Source: Rhizobium sp. 18055 (GTDB lineage Bacteria > Pseudomonadota > Alphaproteobacteria > Rhizobiales > Rhizobiaceae). From it: a DNA stretch of 64,000 nt. Where the stretch lies: assembly GCF_902706285.1 (NCBI RefSeq), contig NZ_CACSKD010000005.1, positions 248,001 through 312,000 of the forward strand. The letters run 5' to 3'. A program made the position numbers and the translations under genes. This document shows positions 38,541-47,884 of this stretch, one piece after another. Numbering within the stretch: the first letter of the stretch is position 1; the number at the start of each line of letters is the position of its first letter. The notes below the pieces were generated by a model that saw nothing but the letters and a program-made list of their open reading frames with translations, ran no database searches and was not told the origin of the DNA.

Positions 38541-39638
38541 ATGATCAGGAGTGCGGCGATCGACCGGCGCAGTTTCGTCAAGGCGGCCGGGCTGACATTC
38601 CTGGCGGCCCTGCAGCCGCGGGCGCTGATGGCGCTGGAGCGCGCCGATGCGGTCTATGCATCCGGCATGCGACAGCCGAACGGCGACTACGCGGTGGCGA
38701 CGGTGACCGAGCGCGGCGAGATCGTCGATCAGCTGGCGCTGCCTGCCCGCTCGCACGGCATGGCCTTCAGCGCGGCCACCGGCAGGACCGTCGCCTTCGC
38801 GCGCCGCCCCGGCACCTATGCGATGATCTTCGATCCGCGCGGCAAGGCCAAGCCGATCGTCATCACCGCAGCGGACAACCGGCACTTCTACGGCCACGGC
38901 GTCTTCTCGCCCGATGGCCGCATTCTCTATGCCAGCGAGAACGATTTCGATGCCAATCGCGGCATGATCGGGCTCTATGACGGGACCAATCGCTTCCAGC
39001 GGATCGGCGAATTCGAGACCTTCGGCGTCGGCCCGCACGACATGACGGCGTCCGACGACGGCAAGATGCTGATCGTTGCCAATGGCGGCATCGAGACCCA
39101 TCCGGATTTCGGCCGCACCAAGCTCAACCTTGCCGCCATGCAGCCATCGCTCACCCTGATCGATGCCGCCAGCGGCGCGCTGGTCGAGAAGCACGCCCTG
39201 CCGGCGCAATGGGCGCAGGTCTCGACCCGGCATGTCGATATCGACGACAGCGGCCGTATCTGGTTTGCCTGCCAGTACGAGGGCCATCGCAACGACCTGC
39301 CGCCGCTGGTCGGTTCGTTTGCCAAGGGCGAGGACATCAGTTTCGTCGATTTGCCGGAAGAGACAACGCGACGGCTCGCCAACTATGTCGGCGCCATCGC
39401 CGTCAACCGCAAGGACGGGCTGGTGGGCGTGACCTCGCCCAAGGGCGGCGTCTCGGTGACGATCGATGCGAGGAGCGGCCGGGTGCTGCGCGAGGAGACC
39501 GTGCCCGATGCGGCGGGCATTGCCGCGGACAAGTCGGGCTTTGCGGTATCGTCCTATGACGGTGATTTTCTCGGGCGCCGCAGCGACGTCGCCTGGGACC
39601 AGCACATCGTCCGGATCGGCGCGTCACGACGCGTGTGA
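38541..39638 (+). CDS. DUF1513 family protein, Tat-type signal
   Basis: A 365-residue protein with an N-terminal DRRSFVKAAGLTFLAAL segment, a Tat-like twin-arginine signal, so it is probably exported folded. The rest is beta-propeller-like with repeated Gly/Asp-rich strands (FSPDGRILYASENDFD, ASDDGKMLIVANGG). DUF1513 proteins sit at the end of imelysin operons; function unknown. It follows imelysin 2 by 4 nt. Its last 15 nt overlap the convergent DUF2252 gene. Confidence 0.9.
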   Translation: MIRSAAIDRRSFVKAAGLTFLAALQPRALMALERADAVYASGMRQPNGDYAVATVTERGEIVDQLALPARSHGMAFSAATGRTVAFARRPGTYAMIFDPRGKAKPIVITAADNRHFYGHGVFSPDGRILYASENDFDANRGMIGLYDGTNRFQRIGEFETFGVGPHDMTASDDGKMLIVANGGIETHPDFGRTKLNLAAMQPSLTLIDAASGALVEKHALPAQWAQVSTRHVDIDDSGRIWFACQYEGHRNDLPPLVGSFAKGEDISFVDLPEETTRRLANYVGAIAVNRKDGLVGVTSPKGGVSVTIDARSGRVLREETVPDAAGIAADKSGFAVSSYDGDFLGRRSDVAWDQHIVRIGASRRV

Positions 39639-40700
39639 CCATGCCTTCTGTTCGGCGCTGACGGCTGCAGCGACCGCCTTTGCGGCAGTCGCCAGCCAGT
39701 CCGCCTTGCGCGCCTTGATATCCCTGATGATCGACAACCCGGCCGCCGGGTCGTTTACGTGGCAATTGCCGATCTCGAAGCCCATCAGGTCGAGCATCTC
39801 AGGCGACAGCAGCAGCTCGGGATTGCGATCGATCTCGATCTTGGTGCTGCTCGGCGAGAGCCGCCGCACCAGCACGGACCCTATCAGCTTGTAGTGCGGA
39901 TCGGCGCAGCGCATGCGGCCATCCGCGATCTCGGTTGCGTGAACCGCGTGATCATCCGGCGCATGGGCGAGCGACCAGGCCGATTGCAGCATCGCCTTGG
40001 CTTCGCGCAGCATCGGCCCGCCCTGCCAATCGGTGTAGGCGATGAAGCGCGGACGGCCGAGGCTGCCGGTTCCGGCCGTGCGCGGCCTTGGCACATAGGC
40101 GGCGCAACCGTCAGGCAGCGACGCCTGCAGCGCCTCGGCATAGGCTGCCGGCGCGGGCCTGGTGCCGACAGGCAGGGCCGCGAACTTCTCCCAGAATTTC
40201 CGTCGCTCGCCGTCCGGCAGGATCAGCGCATTGCGCAGCGTCTTGTGATCGCGTTCGAGAATGACCGGCATCGGCGTCTGGATGCCCCTGAGATAGCCTG
40301 TCAGGATCGCGCCGACCACCGTCTCAGCCGGCGGGCCGCTGTCCGTCAAAGCAAGCAGCGCGCTTGCGGCCAGGCGGATCAGATCCAGCGCGTATGGCAT
40401 CACCGCCGCATCGTCGAAATCATTGGCACCCCAGACCAGCCGCCCCTCGACATCGCGCCAGGTGCCGAAATTTTCCAGATGGGTATCGCCGATCGCCAGG
40501 AGCTGCGGTGCATTGGCGAAATCCGGACAGATATCGAAGATGGTTTCGGCAAAGCGCCAGTAGGTGGCGCGCAGGAAGGCGAAGCTGTTCGCGCGCATCT
40601 TCATGTGCTTGCGGGTCAGGTCTTCCTCGACAAGATCGGCGCCGAGCCGGCTGCGGAGCCACACCTCATAGCGGGCCGAAGACTGGGTGATGGTTGCCAT
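39624..40700 (-). CDS. DUF2252 family protein (kinase-like fold)
   Basis: A 358-residue cytoplasmic DUF2252 protein. Motifs GDTHLENFGTW and NDFDDAAVMPYALDLIRLA match the catalytic-loop region of aminoglycoside-phosphotransferase-like folds; the Asp-His and Asp-Phe-Asp pairs could bind Mg and ATP. Function unknown. It is convergent with the imelysin operon, overlapping by 15 nt, and divergent from tspO. ATG 40700 is chosen over an ATG five codons upstream. Confidence 0.87.
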   Translation of the reverse strand: MATITQSSARYEVWLRSRLGADLVEEDLTRKHMKMRANSFAFLRATYWRFAETIFDICPDFANAPQLLAIGDTHLENFGTWRDVEGRLVWGANDFDDAAVMPYALDLIRLAASALLALTDSGPPAETVVGAILTGYLRGIQTPMPVILERDHKTLRNALILPDGERRKFWEKFAALPVGTRPAPAAYAEALQASLPDGCAAYVPRPRTAGTGSLGRPRFIAYTDWQGGPMLREAKAMLQSAWSLAHAPDDHAVHATEIADGRMRCADPHYKLIGSVLVRRLSPSSTKIEIDRNPELLLSPEMLDLMGFEIGNCHVNDPAAGLSIIRDIKARKADWLATAAKAVAAAVSAEQKAWSHAS

Positions 40701-40858
40701 GCCTGCCGATTCCAATGCCGGGCCCGATGAGGGACAAAGTCTGCTCTCTCAATCATAGGCGGAACGGCAAGACCGGCAATGGCGATGATGATCCGGCGCG
40801 GTTAAATCGCATGGGATACAGTCTGGCGCGGCGCGCTTCGGTGCCCTATGTCAGGAGC

Positions 40859-41311
40859 ATGAGCAAAGTCCTGACCTACATCGTCTTCATCGCCATCGCG
40901 CTCGGTGGCGGCCTCGCCATCGGCGTCAACAATCTTCCCGGCGAATGGTATCAATCGCTGGCCAAGCCGCCGTTCAATCCGCCGAACTGGATCTTCGGCC
41001 CCGCCTGGTCGATCCTCTACGTGCTGATCGGCATCGCCGGCGCACGGACCTGGGTGCGCGGACACCTCTCTGTCGGCATGCTGATCTGGGCCGGGCAGAT
41101 GGTGGTGAATTTCCTATGGTCTCCATTCTTCTTCGGCCTGCAGATGCCGCCGGTGGCGCTGGCGATCATCCTGGTGCTCTGGGTGCTGATCCTCGCCTTC
41201 ATCGCCAACCGCTGGAACGCAGACCGGATCGCGGCGTGGCTGTTCCTGCCCTACCTCGCCTGGGTGTCGTTCGCGACACTGCTCAACGGCTCGATCGTCT
41301 ACCTGAACTGA
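40859..41311 (+). CDS. tspO: TspO/MBR family membrane protein
   Basis: A ~150-residue five-helix membrane protein of the tryptophan-rich TspO family: LAKPPFNPPNWIFGPAWSILYVLIG and NFLWSPFFFGLQ are diagnostic. Members bind tetrapyrroles and affect stress or photosynthesis regulation. The start is uncertain: AGGAG is only 1 nt before ATG 40859, and an in-frame ATG at 40811 exists without a site. Confidence 0.92.
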   Translation: MSKVLTYIVFIAIALGGGLAIGVNNLPGEWYQSLAKPPFNPPNWIFGPAWSILYVLIGIAGARTWVRGHLSVGMLIWAGQMVVNFLWSPFFFGLQMPPVALAIILVLWVLILAFIANRWNADRIAAWLFLPYLAWVSFATLLNGSIVYLN

Positions 41312-41327
41312 GCGACGCAGCGGCCCG

Positions 41328-41801
41328 TCAGAGATATTTCTCCATGCGGACATTGGTCAGCCGCTGGCCGCGCTTCTCGACGCTCTGGCGGGCGATGACC
41401 GTGAAGCCGCGGCGCTCGAAGAAGGGTCGTGCCGTGAGGCTCGCTTCGGTGAAAATCCGGCCCAACCCCTGCTTGCGCGCTTCGTCTTCGACCTTGGCAA
41501 ACAGCAGGCTGGCAGCGCCGACGCCCTGATAGGCCGGATGGACGAACATCATGTCGAGATGGCCGTCCGCTTCAAGATCGGAAAAGCCGATCGGGACGCC
41601 TTCCCATTCGGCGACAAAGGTCGGCCGGCTGGCGCGGCGCGTGGCCCAGGCGTTGCGATCCTCGACCTGCGCCCAGGCCTCGATCTCGTCCGGCGTATAA
41701 TCCCTCGAAGCCACCTCGCGGATCGCCGCCAGGAAAATCGCGATGGTCGCGTCGCAATCGGCTGCGACATAATCCCTCACCGACAGCGTTGTCTTCGACA
41801 C
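41328..41801 (-). CDS. GNAT-family N-acetyltransferase
   Basis: A ~157-residue acetyltransferase with FVHPAYQGVGAASLLFAKVEDEARKQG (acetyl-CoA loop, motif A) and EASLTARPFFERRGF (motif B). The chosen GTG at 41801 lies behind GGAGGG; a GTG at 41813 overlaps that site and is less likely. Single gene between convergent tspO and the divergent thioesterase. Substrate unknown. Confidence 0.85.
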   Translation of the reverse strand: MSKTTLSVRDYVAADCDATIAIFLAAIREVASRDYTPDEIEAWAQVEDRNAWATRRASRPTFVAEWEGVPIGFSDLEADGHLDMMFVHPAYQGVGAASLLFAKVEDEARKQGLGRIFTEASLTARPFFERRGFTVIARQSVEKRGQRLTNVRMEKYL

Positions 41802-41943
41802 ATCACCCTCCACAATCCCGGTGGTTCGGCTCTAGCATTTCCCGGCGCCGAGGTTGAGGCCGGAATTGTGCCGCCGGCCAATCAGTTGCGCTTGTCTGAT
41901 CCGGCATGCCGTGGCACTTTCGCGCTCGCACGGGGACAGACAG

Positions 41944-42393
41944 ATGACCGACATCGACAGCGGCGATTTTCGCGACCGCATCCAGACCAATTTCGCGCGC
42001 CAGGCGGCGCTGCACACGATCGGCGCCGAGCTGACGCGCGTCGAGCGGGCGATCGTCGAGATCGAGCTGCCGTTCGACGTGAAGCTGACCCAGCAGCACG
42101 GCATTCTGCATGCCGGGATCATTTCGGCGGCGCTCGATTCCGCCTGCGGCTTTGCCGCCTATACCGTCATCGACCCTGACGCCTCGGTGCTGACGATCGA
42201 GTTCAAGGTGAACCTTTTGTCTCCCGGGCGCGGCGAGCGCTTCCTGTTTCGCAGCGAGATCACCAAGCCCGGCAGCAACATCATCGTTGCCGATGGTCGC
42301 GGCTACGCGATCAGCGACGGCCCCGCCAAGCTGATCGCCTCGATGACCAGCACGATGATGATCATACGCGGCAGAGAAGGAATTACCGGATGA
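41944..42393 (+). CDS. PaaI-type hotdog thioesterase
   Basis: A 149-residue hotdog-fold acyl-CoA thioesterase. GILHAGIISAALDSACGFAAY is the family active-site region (HG-like). ATG 41944; a longer frame upstream lacks similarity. It overlaps the nucleosidase gene by 4 nt (ATGA), so the two are coupled, although their chemistry is unrelated. Confidence 0.88.
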   Translation: MTDIDSGDFRDRIQTNFARQAALHTIGAELTRVERAIVEIELPFDVKLTQQHGILHAGIISAALDSACGFAAYTVIDPDASVLTIEFKVNLLSPGRGERFLFRSEITKPGSNIIVADGRGYAISDGPAKLIASMTSTMMIIRGREGITG

Positions 42394-43028
42394 CGTTCGA
42401 GCTGAAATCGGTTGCCGGCAAATCCATCCTGTTCGTGATGGCCGCCGAGGCCGAATACGGTCCCTTCCTGCGCTCGCGCTTCGAGCCCTTGATAACAGGC
42501 GTCGGCCCTGTCGAGGCAGCCATCGTGCTGACCCGGACGCTGGCCGCGCTGGAGCATGCCGGCGACCTGCCGCAGCTGGTGGTTTCGCTCGGGTCTGCCG
42601 GCTCGGCCAGGCTGGAGCAGACGGAGGTCTATCAGGTCACGTCGGTCTCCTATCGCGACATGGACGCCTCGCCGCTTGGTTTCGAGAAGGGCCGGACGCC
42701 GTTTCTCGATCTGCCTGCGGTCATCGACCTGCCGCTGCGCATTCCTGGTGTTGCCGAAGCCAGCCTTTCGACCGGCGGCAATGTCGTCTCGGGTGCGGCC
42801 TATGCGGGCATCGACGCCGACATGGTGGATATGGAAACGTTCTCCATCCTGCGCGTCTGCCAGACCTACAAGCTGCCGCTGATCGGGCTACGTGGAATTT
42901 CCGACGGCGTCGAGGAGCTGCAGCATATTTCCGGCTGGACCGAGTATCTGCATGTGATCGACCGCAAGCTGTCGGACGCCACCGACAGCCTGTTCACGGC
43001 GCTGGAAGACGGGGTCTTCTGGTTCTGA
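42390..43028 (+). CDS. MTA/SAH nucleosidase family protein
   Basis: A 212-residue nucleoside phosphorylase-fold protein. FVMAAEAEYGPFLR, GVGPVEAAI, SLGSAGS and VDMETFSILRV correspond to the purine-binding and catalytic segments of 5'-methylthioadenosine/S-adenosylhomocysteine nucleosidases; ISDG holds the usual catalytic Asp. Short for MTAN but intact. Upstream of guaA in purine metabolism, which fits, though the two have a 104-nt gap. Confidence 0.85.
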   Translation: MTFELKSVAGKSILFVMAAEAEYGPFLRSRFEPLITGVGPVEAAIVLTRTLAALEHAGDLPQLVVSLGSAGSARLEQTEVYQVTSVSYRDMDASPLGFEKGRTPFLDLPAVIDLPLRIPGVAEASLSTGGNVVSGAAYAGIDADMVDMETFSILRVCQTYKLPLIGLRGISDGVEELQHISGWTEYLHVIDRKLSDATDSLFTALEDGVFWF

Positions 43029-43132
43029 AATCGCTCCAGCCCCTGCAAAACAGGGACAATCAATGCAATAAAATGCCACTGCTGCAGATTTCCCGCATTG
43101 CAAGACCGGGTGCTTTTCATTAAATGCTCGCC

Positions 43133-44695
43133 ATGACCCAGACAGCACATCCCGACAGCGTTCTCATCGTCGATTTCGGCAGCCAGGTAACCCAGCTGAT
43201 CGCGCGCCGCGTGCGCGAGGCCGGCGTCTACTGCGAGATCGTTCCCTTCCAGTCCGCCGAAGAGGGTTTTCACCGCCTGAAGCCGAAAGCCGTGATCCTG
43301 TCCGGCGGCCCGGCTTCGACGGTCGATGAAAACTCGCCGCGCGCGCCGCAGGTGATCTTCGACAGCGGCCTGCCGGTGTTCGGCATCTGCTACGGCCAGC
43401 AGACGATGTGCATGCAGCTGGGCGGCAAGGTCGAGAGCGGCCATCACCGCGAATTCGGCCGCGCCTTCCTCGAAGTCGATGAAGACAGCAAGCTGTTCGA
43501 CGGCCTCTGGTCGAAGGGCTCGCGCCATCAGGTATGGATGAGCCATGGCGACCGCGTCACGGCACTGCCTGACGGTTTCAAGGTCGTGGCGACATCGCCG
43601 AACGCGCCCTACGCCTTCATCGCCGACGAAAAGCGCAAATATTACGCGGTGCAGTTCCACCCAGAGGTGGTGCACACGCCTGATGGCGCCAAGCTGATCG
43701 GCAACTTCATTCACAACATCGCCGGCATCAAGGGCGACTGGTCGATGTCGGCCTACCGCCAGAAGGCGGTCGATACGATCCGCGAACAGGTCGGCGACAA
43801 GCGCGTTCTCTGCGCGCTCTCCGGTGGCGTCGATAGCTCTGTCGCGGCACTTCTGATCCACGAGGCGATCGGCGACAGACTGACCTGCGTGCTCGTCGAC
43901 CACGGCCTGATGCGCAAGGATGAGGCGGCGAACGTTGTCGCCATGTTCCGCGAACACTACAATCTGCACCTGATCCACGTCGATGCCGCCGACAAGTTCA
44001 TCGGCGAACTCGAAGGCGTCTCCGATCCGGAAACCAAGCGCAAGATCATCGGCCGGCTGTTCATCGAGACCTTCGAGGAAGAAGCCAAAAAGCTCGGCGG
44101 TGCCGAATTCCTCGGCCAGGGCACGCTCTATCCCGACGTGATCGAGAGCGTTTCCTTCACCGGCGGTCCGTCGGTGACGATCAAGTCGCACCACAATGTC
44201 GGCGGCCTGCCGGAGCGCATGAACATGCAGCTCGTCGAGCCGCTGCGCGAGCTGTTCAAGGACGAAGTGCGCGTGCTCGGCAAGGAGCTCGGCCTGCCCG
44301 ACTCGTTCATTGGCCGTCACCCCTTCCCGGGTCCTGGTCTCGCGATCCGCTGCCCGGGCGGCATCACCCGCGAAAAGCTGGAGATTCTGCGCGAAGCCGA
44401 CGCGATCTATCTCGACGAAATCCGCAAGGCCGGTCTCTACGACGCCATCTGGCAGGCGTTTGCCGTGCTGCTGCCGGTGCAGACCGTCGGTGTCATGGGC
44501 GACGGCCGCACCTACGAATTCGTCTGCGCGCTGCGCGCCGTGACCTCTGTCGATGGGATGACGGCTGATTTCTACCACTACGACATGGAATTCCTCGGCC
44601 GCGCCGCGACCCGGATCATCAACGAAGTCCGCGGCATCAACCGCGTGGTCTACGACGTGACCAGCAAGCCGCCCGGCACGATCGAGTGGGAATAA
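43133..44695 (+). CDS. guaA: GMP synthase (glutamine-hydrolysing)
   Basis: A 520-residue enzyme that aminates XMP to GMP. The class I glutamine amidotransferase domain shows GICYGQQTM (nucleophile Cys) and QFHPEV, and the PP-loop synthetase domain shows [12 protein letters not shown]. The C-terminal dimerisation domain ends KPPGTIEWE as in all GuaA. I use ATG 43133 (MTQTAHPDS), three codons after another ATG, because it matches the usual rhizobial N-terminus. Confidence 0.98.
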   Translation: MTQTAHPDSVLIVDFGSQVTQLIARRVREAGVYCEIVPFQSAEEGFHRLKPKAVILSGGPASTVDENSPRAPQVIFDSGLPVFGICYGQQTMCMQLGGKVESGHHREFGRAFLEVDEDSKLFDGLWSKGSRHQVWMSHGDRVTALPDGFKVVATSPNAPYAFIADEKRKYYAVQFHPEVVHTPDGAKLIGNFIHNIAGIKGDWSMSAYRQKAVDTIREQVGDKRVLCALSGGVDSSVAALLIHEAIGDRLTCVLVDHGLMRKDEAANVVAMFREHYNLHLIHVDAADKFIGELEGVSDPETKRKIIGRLFIETFEEEAKKLGGAEFLGQGTLYPDVIESVSFTGGPSVTIKSHHNVGGLPERMNMQLVEPLRELFKDEVRVLGKELGLPDSFIGRHPFPGPGLAIRCPGGITREKLEILREADAIYLDEIRKAGLYDAIWQAFAVLLPVQTVGVMGDGRTYEFVCALRAVTSVDGMTADFYHYDMEFLGRAATRIINEVRGINRVVYDVTSKPPGTIEWE

Positions 44696-44705
44696 GGCAG
44701 GACGC

Positions 44706-44744
44706 TTGAACGCAGGGGGGAGACGGATTATCTTACATCCGTCT
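44706..44744 (+). promoter_or_regulatory. Predicted promoter and operator of the toxin-antitoxin pair
   Basis: TTGAAC (44706-44711), 17 nt, then TATCTT (44729-44734) make a reasonable sigma70-type promoter. The -10 lies in the loop of an inverted repeat AGACGGAT/ATCCGTCT (44721-44728 / 44737-44744), 20 nt before the antitoxin ATG. Binding there would block RNA polymerase, as autorepression would require. The same stem could also help terminate guaA. Confidence 0.55.
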
Positions 44745-44764
44745 TACCTTTGGAGTTCAGGCAG

Positions 44765-45055
44765 ATGGCCCTCACCGAAGATCTCGTTACGACCGTATCG
44801 ACCAAGGGACAGGTTATTCTGCCGAAGGCAATTCGCCAAAGGCGGGACTGGGAACCCGGCACGCGCCTGATCGTCGAGGAGACGCCTGACGGCGTGCTTC
44901 TGAGACAGGCGCCTGCCTTTGCGCCGACAGCGCAAGGTGCCGCCTTTGGTATATTGCCCTACAACGGCGAACCAAAGACGCTTGAGGAAATGGACGCCGG
45001 GGTTCTGGCCGAGGCCAACCGCCGCTACAAGCGCAGTACCGATCCCGACACATGA
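44765..45055 (+). CDS. AbrB/MazE-type antitoxin
   Basis: A 96-residue protein with an N-terminal swapped-hairpin AbrB/SpoVT DNA-binding domain: TTVSTKGQVILPKAIRQRRDWEPGTRLIVEE. The C-terminal tail (EEMDAGVLAEANRRYKRS) should bind and neutralise the downstream PIN toxin. It overlaps the toxin gene by 4 nt. GGAG is ~9 nt before the ATG. Member of a VapBC-type module. Confidence 0.9.
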   Translation: MALTEDLVTTVSTKGQVILPKAIRQRRDWEPGTRLIVEETPDGVLLRQAPAFAPTAQGAAFGILPYNGEPKTLEEMDAGVLAEANRRYKRSTDPDT

Positions 45056-45441
45056 TCGCGATCGACACGAACCTGATCATTCGCTACCTCACAGGCGATC
45101 ATCCCCAGCAGGCGCTGCGCGCCCGTGACATCATTGACGGACAGGATGTTTTTGTCACCGTGACCGTTGTCATGGAGGTTGCGTGGGTCCTGCGGACAAC
45201 CTTCCGTTTCGGCAGAACAGCAATCATCCAATCGTTGCGGGTTTTCTCAGGCATGCCGACGGTGACGATGGAAGACACCGATCTCATCGCAGCGGCGTTC
45301 GACCTTGTCGAGAAGGGCATGGATTTCGCAGATGCGCTGCATCTTATCAGGACCCGCCATTGCAACGGGTTCGTCACTTTCGATCGCAAGGTTCTGAAGG
45401 CAGCCCATGCCGCTGGCTATCGTTTCGTCCGCGAGGCGTGA
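45052..45441 (+). CDS. vapC: VapC-type PIN-domain toxin
   Basis: A 129-residue PIN-domain ribonuclease with the four acidic residues in place: D5 (AIDTN), E42 (MEVAW), D94 (DADALH-type site, FADALH) and D111 (TFDRK). Such toxins cleave tRNA or rRNA when released from the antitoxin. It overlaps the antitoxin frame by 4 nt. No sign of inactivation. Confidence 0.93.
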   Translation: MIAIDTNLIIRYLTGDHPQQALRARDIIDGQDVFVTVTVVMEVAWVLRTTFRFGRTAIIQSLRVFSGMPTVTMEDTDLIAAAFDLVEKGMDFADALHLIRTRHCNGFVTFDRKVLKAAHAAGYRFVREA

Positions 45442-45541
45442 CAAAAATGTTGCCATCCCGCGGATACGCTTTCAGGATTCAAGCCTTTGTTTTTAGAATG
45501 TCGTCAACGCAAAACCGCTGCACAGCTTTGCGCGACCTGAG

Positions 45542-46102
45542 CTAGAACAACGACTGCTGCGCCGGCTGCGGTGGCGCCAGCGAGACGCCCTCCAGTTCCA
45601 GCATCCGCGCTTTCGATACCGCTCCGCCCGGCGCCGAGAAGCCGCCGAGCTTGTTGCCGGCGGCGAGAACGCGGTGGCAGGGGATGATCAGCGCGACCGG
45701 GTTCTTGGCCATCGCCTGGCCGACCTCGCGGGCGGCTTGCGGGCCGCGGCCGAGCTGTTTGGCGAGCGCGCCATAGGTGGTGGTGTCACCCCAGCCGATC
45801 CGGCGGGCGGCGGTGTAGATTTCGCGGAAGAAGGCGTCCTGGCCGTCGAGATCGAGCGTGATGGCGGAGAAATCGATCGGTTCGCCGGCGAAATAGCGTT
45901 TGACGGCAGCCACGGCGTCAGCGACTTCGGGCGTTGGCTGGGCCGGCTCGGCGCCGGGAATGCGGCGCAGCAAAAGCCGCTCGGTTTCGGCTGCGCTGTT
46001 TGTCGGCAGCTGGAAGCGGGTGATGCCGATGGCGTTCCAGGCAATGCCGCAGAAGCCGCCTGCTGTGTCGAAAACCAGATAGTGGTGCGCTGCCTGTCCC
46101 AT
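45542..46102 (-). CDS. ogt: Methylated-DNA-protein cysteine methyltransferase
   Basis: A 186-residue suicidal DNA repair protein that removes O6-methylguanine. The acceptor Cys is C142 in IIPCHRVLAAGNKLGGF, preceded by the helix-turn-helix TTTYGALAKQLG. No Ada-type metal-binding N-domain, so Ogt-like. It follows the GT4 gene on the same strand after 85 nt. Confidence 0.93.
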   Translation of the reverse strand: MGQAAHHYLVFDTAGGFCGIAWNAIGITRFQLPTNSAAETERLLLRRIPGAEPAQPTPEVADAVAAVKRYFAGEPIDFSAITLDLDGQDAFFREIYTAARRIGWGDTTTYGALAKQLGRGPQAAREVGQAMAKNPVALIIPCHRVLAAGNKLGGFSAPGGAVSKARMLELEGVSLAPPQPAQQSLF

Positions 46103-46187
46103 GATGTGCCTCCGACCTCATTGCCCTCGAAGGATCAGACCTTTTCGAATGGGCATGCCATGAGAATCGTGCAGTGGCGTCGCGAAT

Positions 46188-47450
46188 TCAACCCGTTTCT
46201 TGCGCGACGCGGGGTGTTTCCGGCGTGCGTGCCGGTTCTTTTGCCGCGCTCTCGCCTGCGGGCTTGACGAGATCGGGCCGCAGCCTGGCGAAGACCGCCT
46301 GGTAGCCGGCAGCGATCTTTTGTGGTTCGTAGCGTCCGGCTGCTTCCAGTGCTGCGCGCGACAAGGCCGGGATCGCCTGCGGGTTGGCGGCCATCTCGGC
46401 GATCTGTTTGGCCAGCCCCACGTCATCGCCCGGATCGAACAGATAGCCGTCGCTGCCGGGATCGATCGATTCGGGAATACCGCCGGAGCGGGCGCCGATG
46501 ACGGGCACCCCTTGCGCGAAGGCCTCGATCACCACCCGGCCGAAGGGCTCGCGAAACAGCGAGGGGACGACCAGCACGTCGATCTGCGGGAAGAAATCGT
46601 CAGGCTTGGTCCAGCCGAGGAATTTGGTGTTTTCAGCCGGAAACTTTTGCGGCAGTGATTTGGAGTAATCGCTCTTCGAGTTGCCGGCGATGGCAAAGCG
46701 GACATCGGGATTGTTGACCAGCCGGTGGGCGGCGAGCGCCAGCGTGTCGAGACCCTTGACCGGATCGTGAACGCCGATGAAGCCGAAGCGCATCGGGCCG
46801 GTCGGGGCTGCGCGCGGTGCGCTACCGACAACCGGCGGCACGGCGCCCAGCACGCGGTGGGTGCTGGCATTGGGGAAATAGTCGTGCTCGGTGTGACGGC
46901 CGATGATGAAATCGGTCTCGCCGATGACAGCATCGACATAGCGCGACAACACCTTCTTGCCGTAGGACGAGGCCTGGCAGGAGGAACAGGCCCGCACGCA
47001 ATTGTCGTCGCCGCGGCGCATGCTGGCCTTCCAGCAAAGCAGGAAGGCGCTGCGCAGGATGTGACAGACCGGCACGCCAGAGCTCTTGGCGGCGGCCCAG
47101 GTGGCGACGTTGATGTTTTCGATGCTGTCGGTCAGCACGATATCCGGCTTGAAGCGGCGGATCTCGCGGCGCATGACGACGTAAGCGCGCGGATTGAAAT
47201 TCTCCAGCGCATGCCAGATCAGCTTCTTCCAGCCCGGCCGCGGCAGGCGGTAGTTCCAGTCGATATTCAGCGTCTTCAGCCGGTGCACCGGCACGCCGTC
47301 ATAGATCTCGTGCTTGTCTTCGCCGGAGACATTGACCACTTCGAGATCGTGGCCGGCGGCAAGCAGCAGCTTGGCGATCATCATCGCCGAGATTGGACCA
47401 CCGCCATCGATGAAGGGGGGAAAGGCGGCACAGGCCATCAGGATACGCAT
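46188..47450 (-). CDS. GT4-type glycosyltransferase
   Basis: A 420-residue glycosyltransferase with the GT-B fold of family 4. N-terminal MRILMACAAFPPFIDGGGP binds the acceptor side, and FREPFGRVVIEAFAQGVPVIG with the E-x7-E pattern binds the nucleotide sugar. The C-terminal ~25 residues are Lys/Ala/Glu/Thr-rich and poorly conserved. ATG 47450 has GGAG upstream. It is not in a polysaccharide cluster; target unknown. Confidence 0.88.
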   Translation of the reverse strand: MRILMACAAFPPFIDGGGPISAMMIAKLLLAAGHDLEVVNVSGEDKHEIYDGVPVHRLKTLNIDWNYRLPRPGWKKLIWHALENFNPRAYVVMRREIRRFKPDIVLTDSIENINVATWAAAKSSGVPVCHILRSAFLLCWKASMRRGDDNCVRACSSCQASSYGKKVLSRYVDAVIGETDFIIGRHTEHDYFPNASTHRVLGAVPPVVGSAPRAAPTGPMRFGFIGVHDPVKGLDTLALAAHRLVNNPDVRFAIAGNSKSDYSKSLPQKFPAENTKFLGWTKPDDFFPQIDVLVVPSLFREPFGRVVIEAFAQGVPVIGARSGGIPESIDPGSDGYLFDPGDDVGLAKQIAEMAANPQAIPALSRAALEAAGRYEPQKIAAGYQAVFARLRPDLVKPAGESAAKEPARTPETPRVAQETG

Positions 47451-47884
47451 GACAGAACTCCAGAGCCGGATGCAGCGACGATTATACGTTCTTCTTTTGT
47501 TCTTGATTTCCACTCGCCAGCTGCTACCATCCGCTCATTCCCTGGAGAGTGAGAGGCGGGGCGACCGGTCCGGAGATGGTCATGCATGAACAGAACACGC
47601 AATCATCCTTCGACTTCGCTTTGCCGAGCATGACTCAGCAATCGTCAAGATTTGGCAAAGAAGCGCCGTTTTTCGCGATTTTGCCGGATATGAAGGCGAT
47701 CGAAGCCTGTATTGGAGTGCATGACGGGTTGCTGCGTGGTGTCGATGGGCGCCAAGAGAGATCCGGCGCGGCGATCCTTGCCGCACGCTGGCCGCTGGCC
47801 GCTCAGGTGCGTGGATAACGCGCTTGCCTCGACAGCCGGAAGTCGCTTAAAGCTCCTGCAACGACAGCGGCAGCGGAGACTGAC
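47451..47884. other. 434-nt intergenic region, mostly empty
   Basis: It lies between divergent GT4 and M14-like genes and should hold both promoters. One open frame (47582-47818, 78 codons, GGAG seven nt upstream) is present on the plus strand, but codon third-position GC is low and the product resembles nothing I know. I do not call it as a gene. Confidence 0.55.

Noticed and set aside
42866-44578. 570-codon open frame antisense to guaA
   Set aside because: Composition artefact of guaA; the plus strand carries all GMP synthase motifs.
47582-47818. 78-codon plus-strand frame before the M14-like gene
   Set aside because: Low GC at third codon positions and no recognisable product; left as intergenic.
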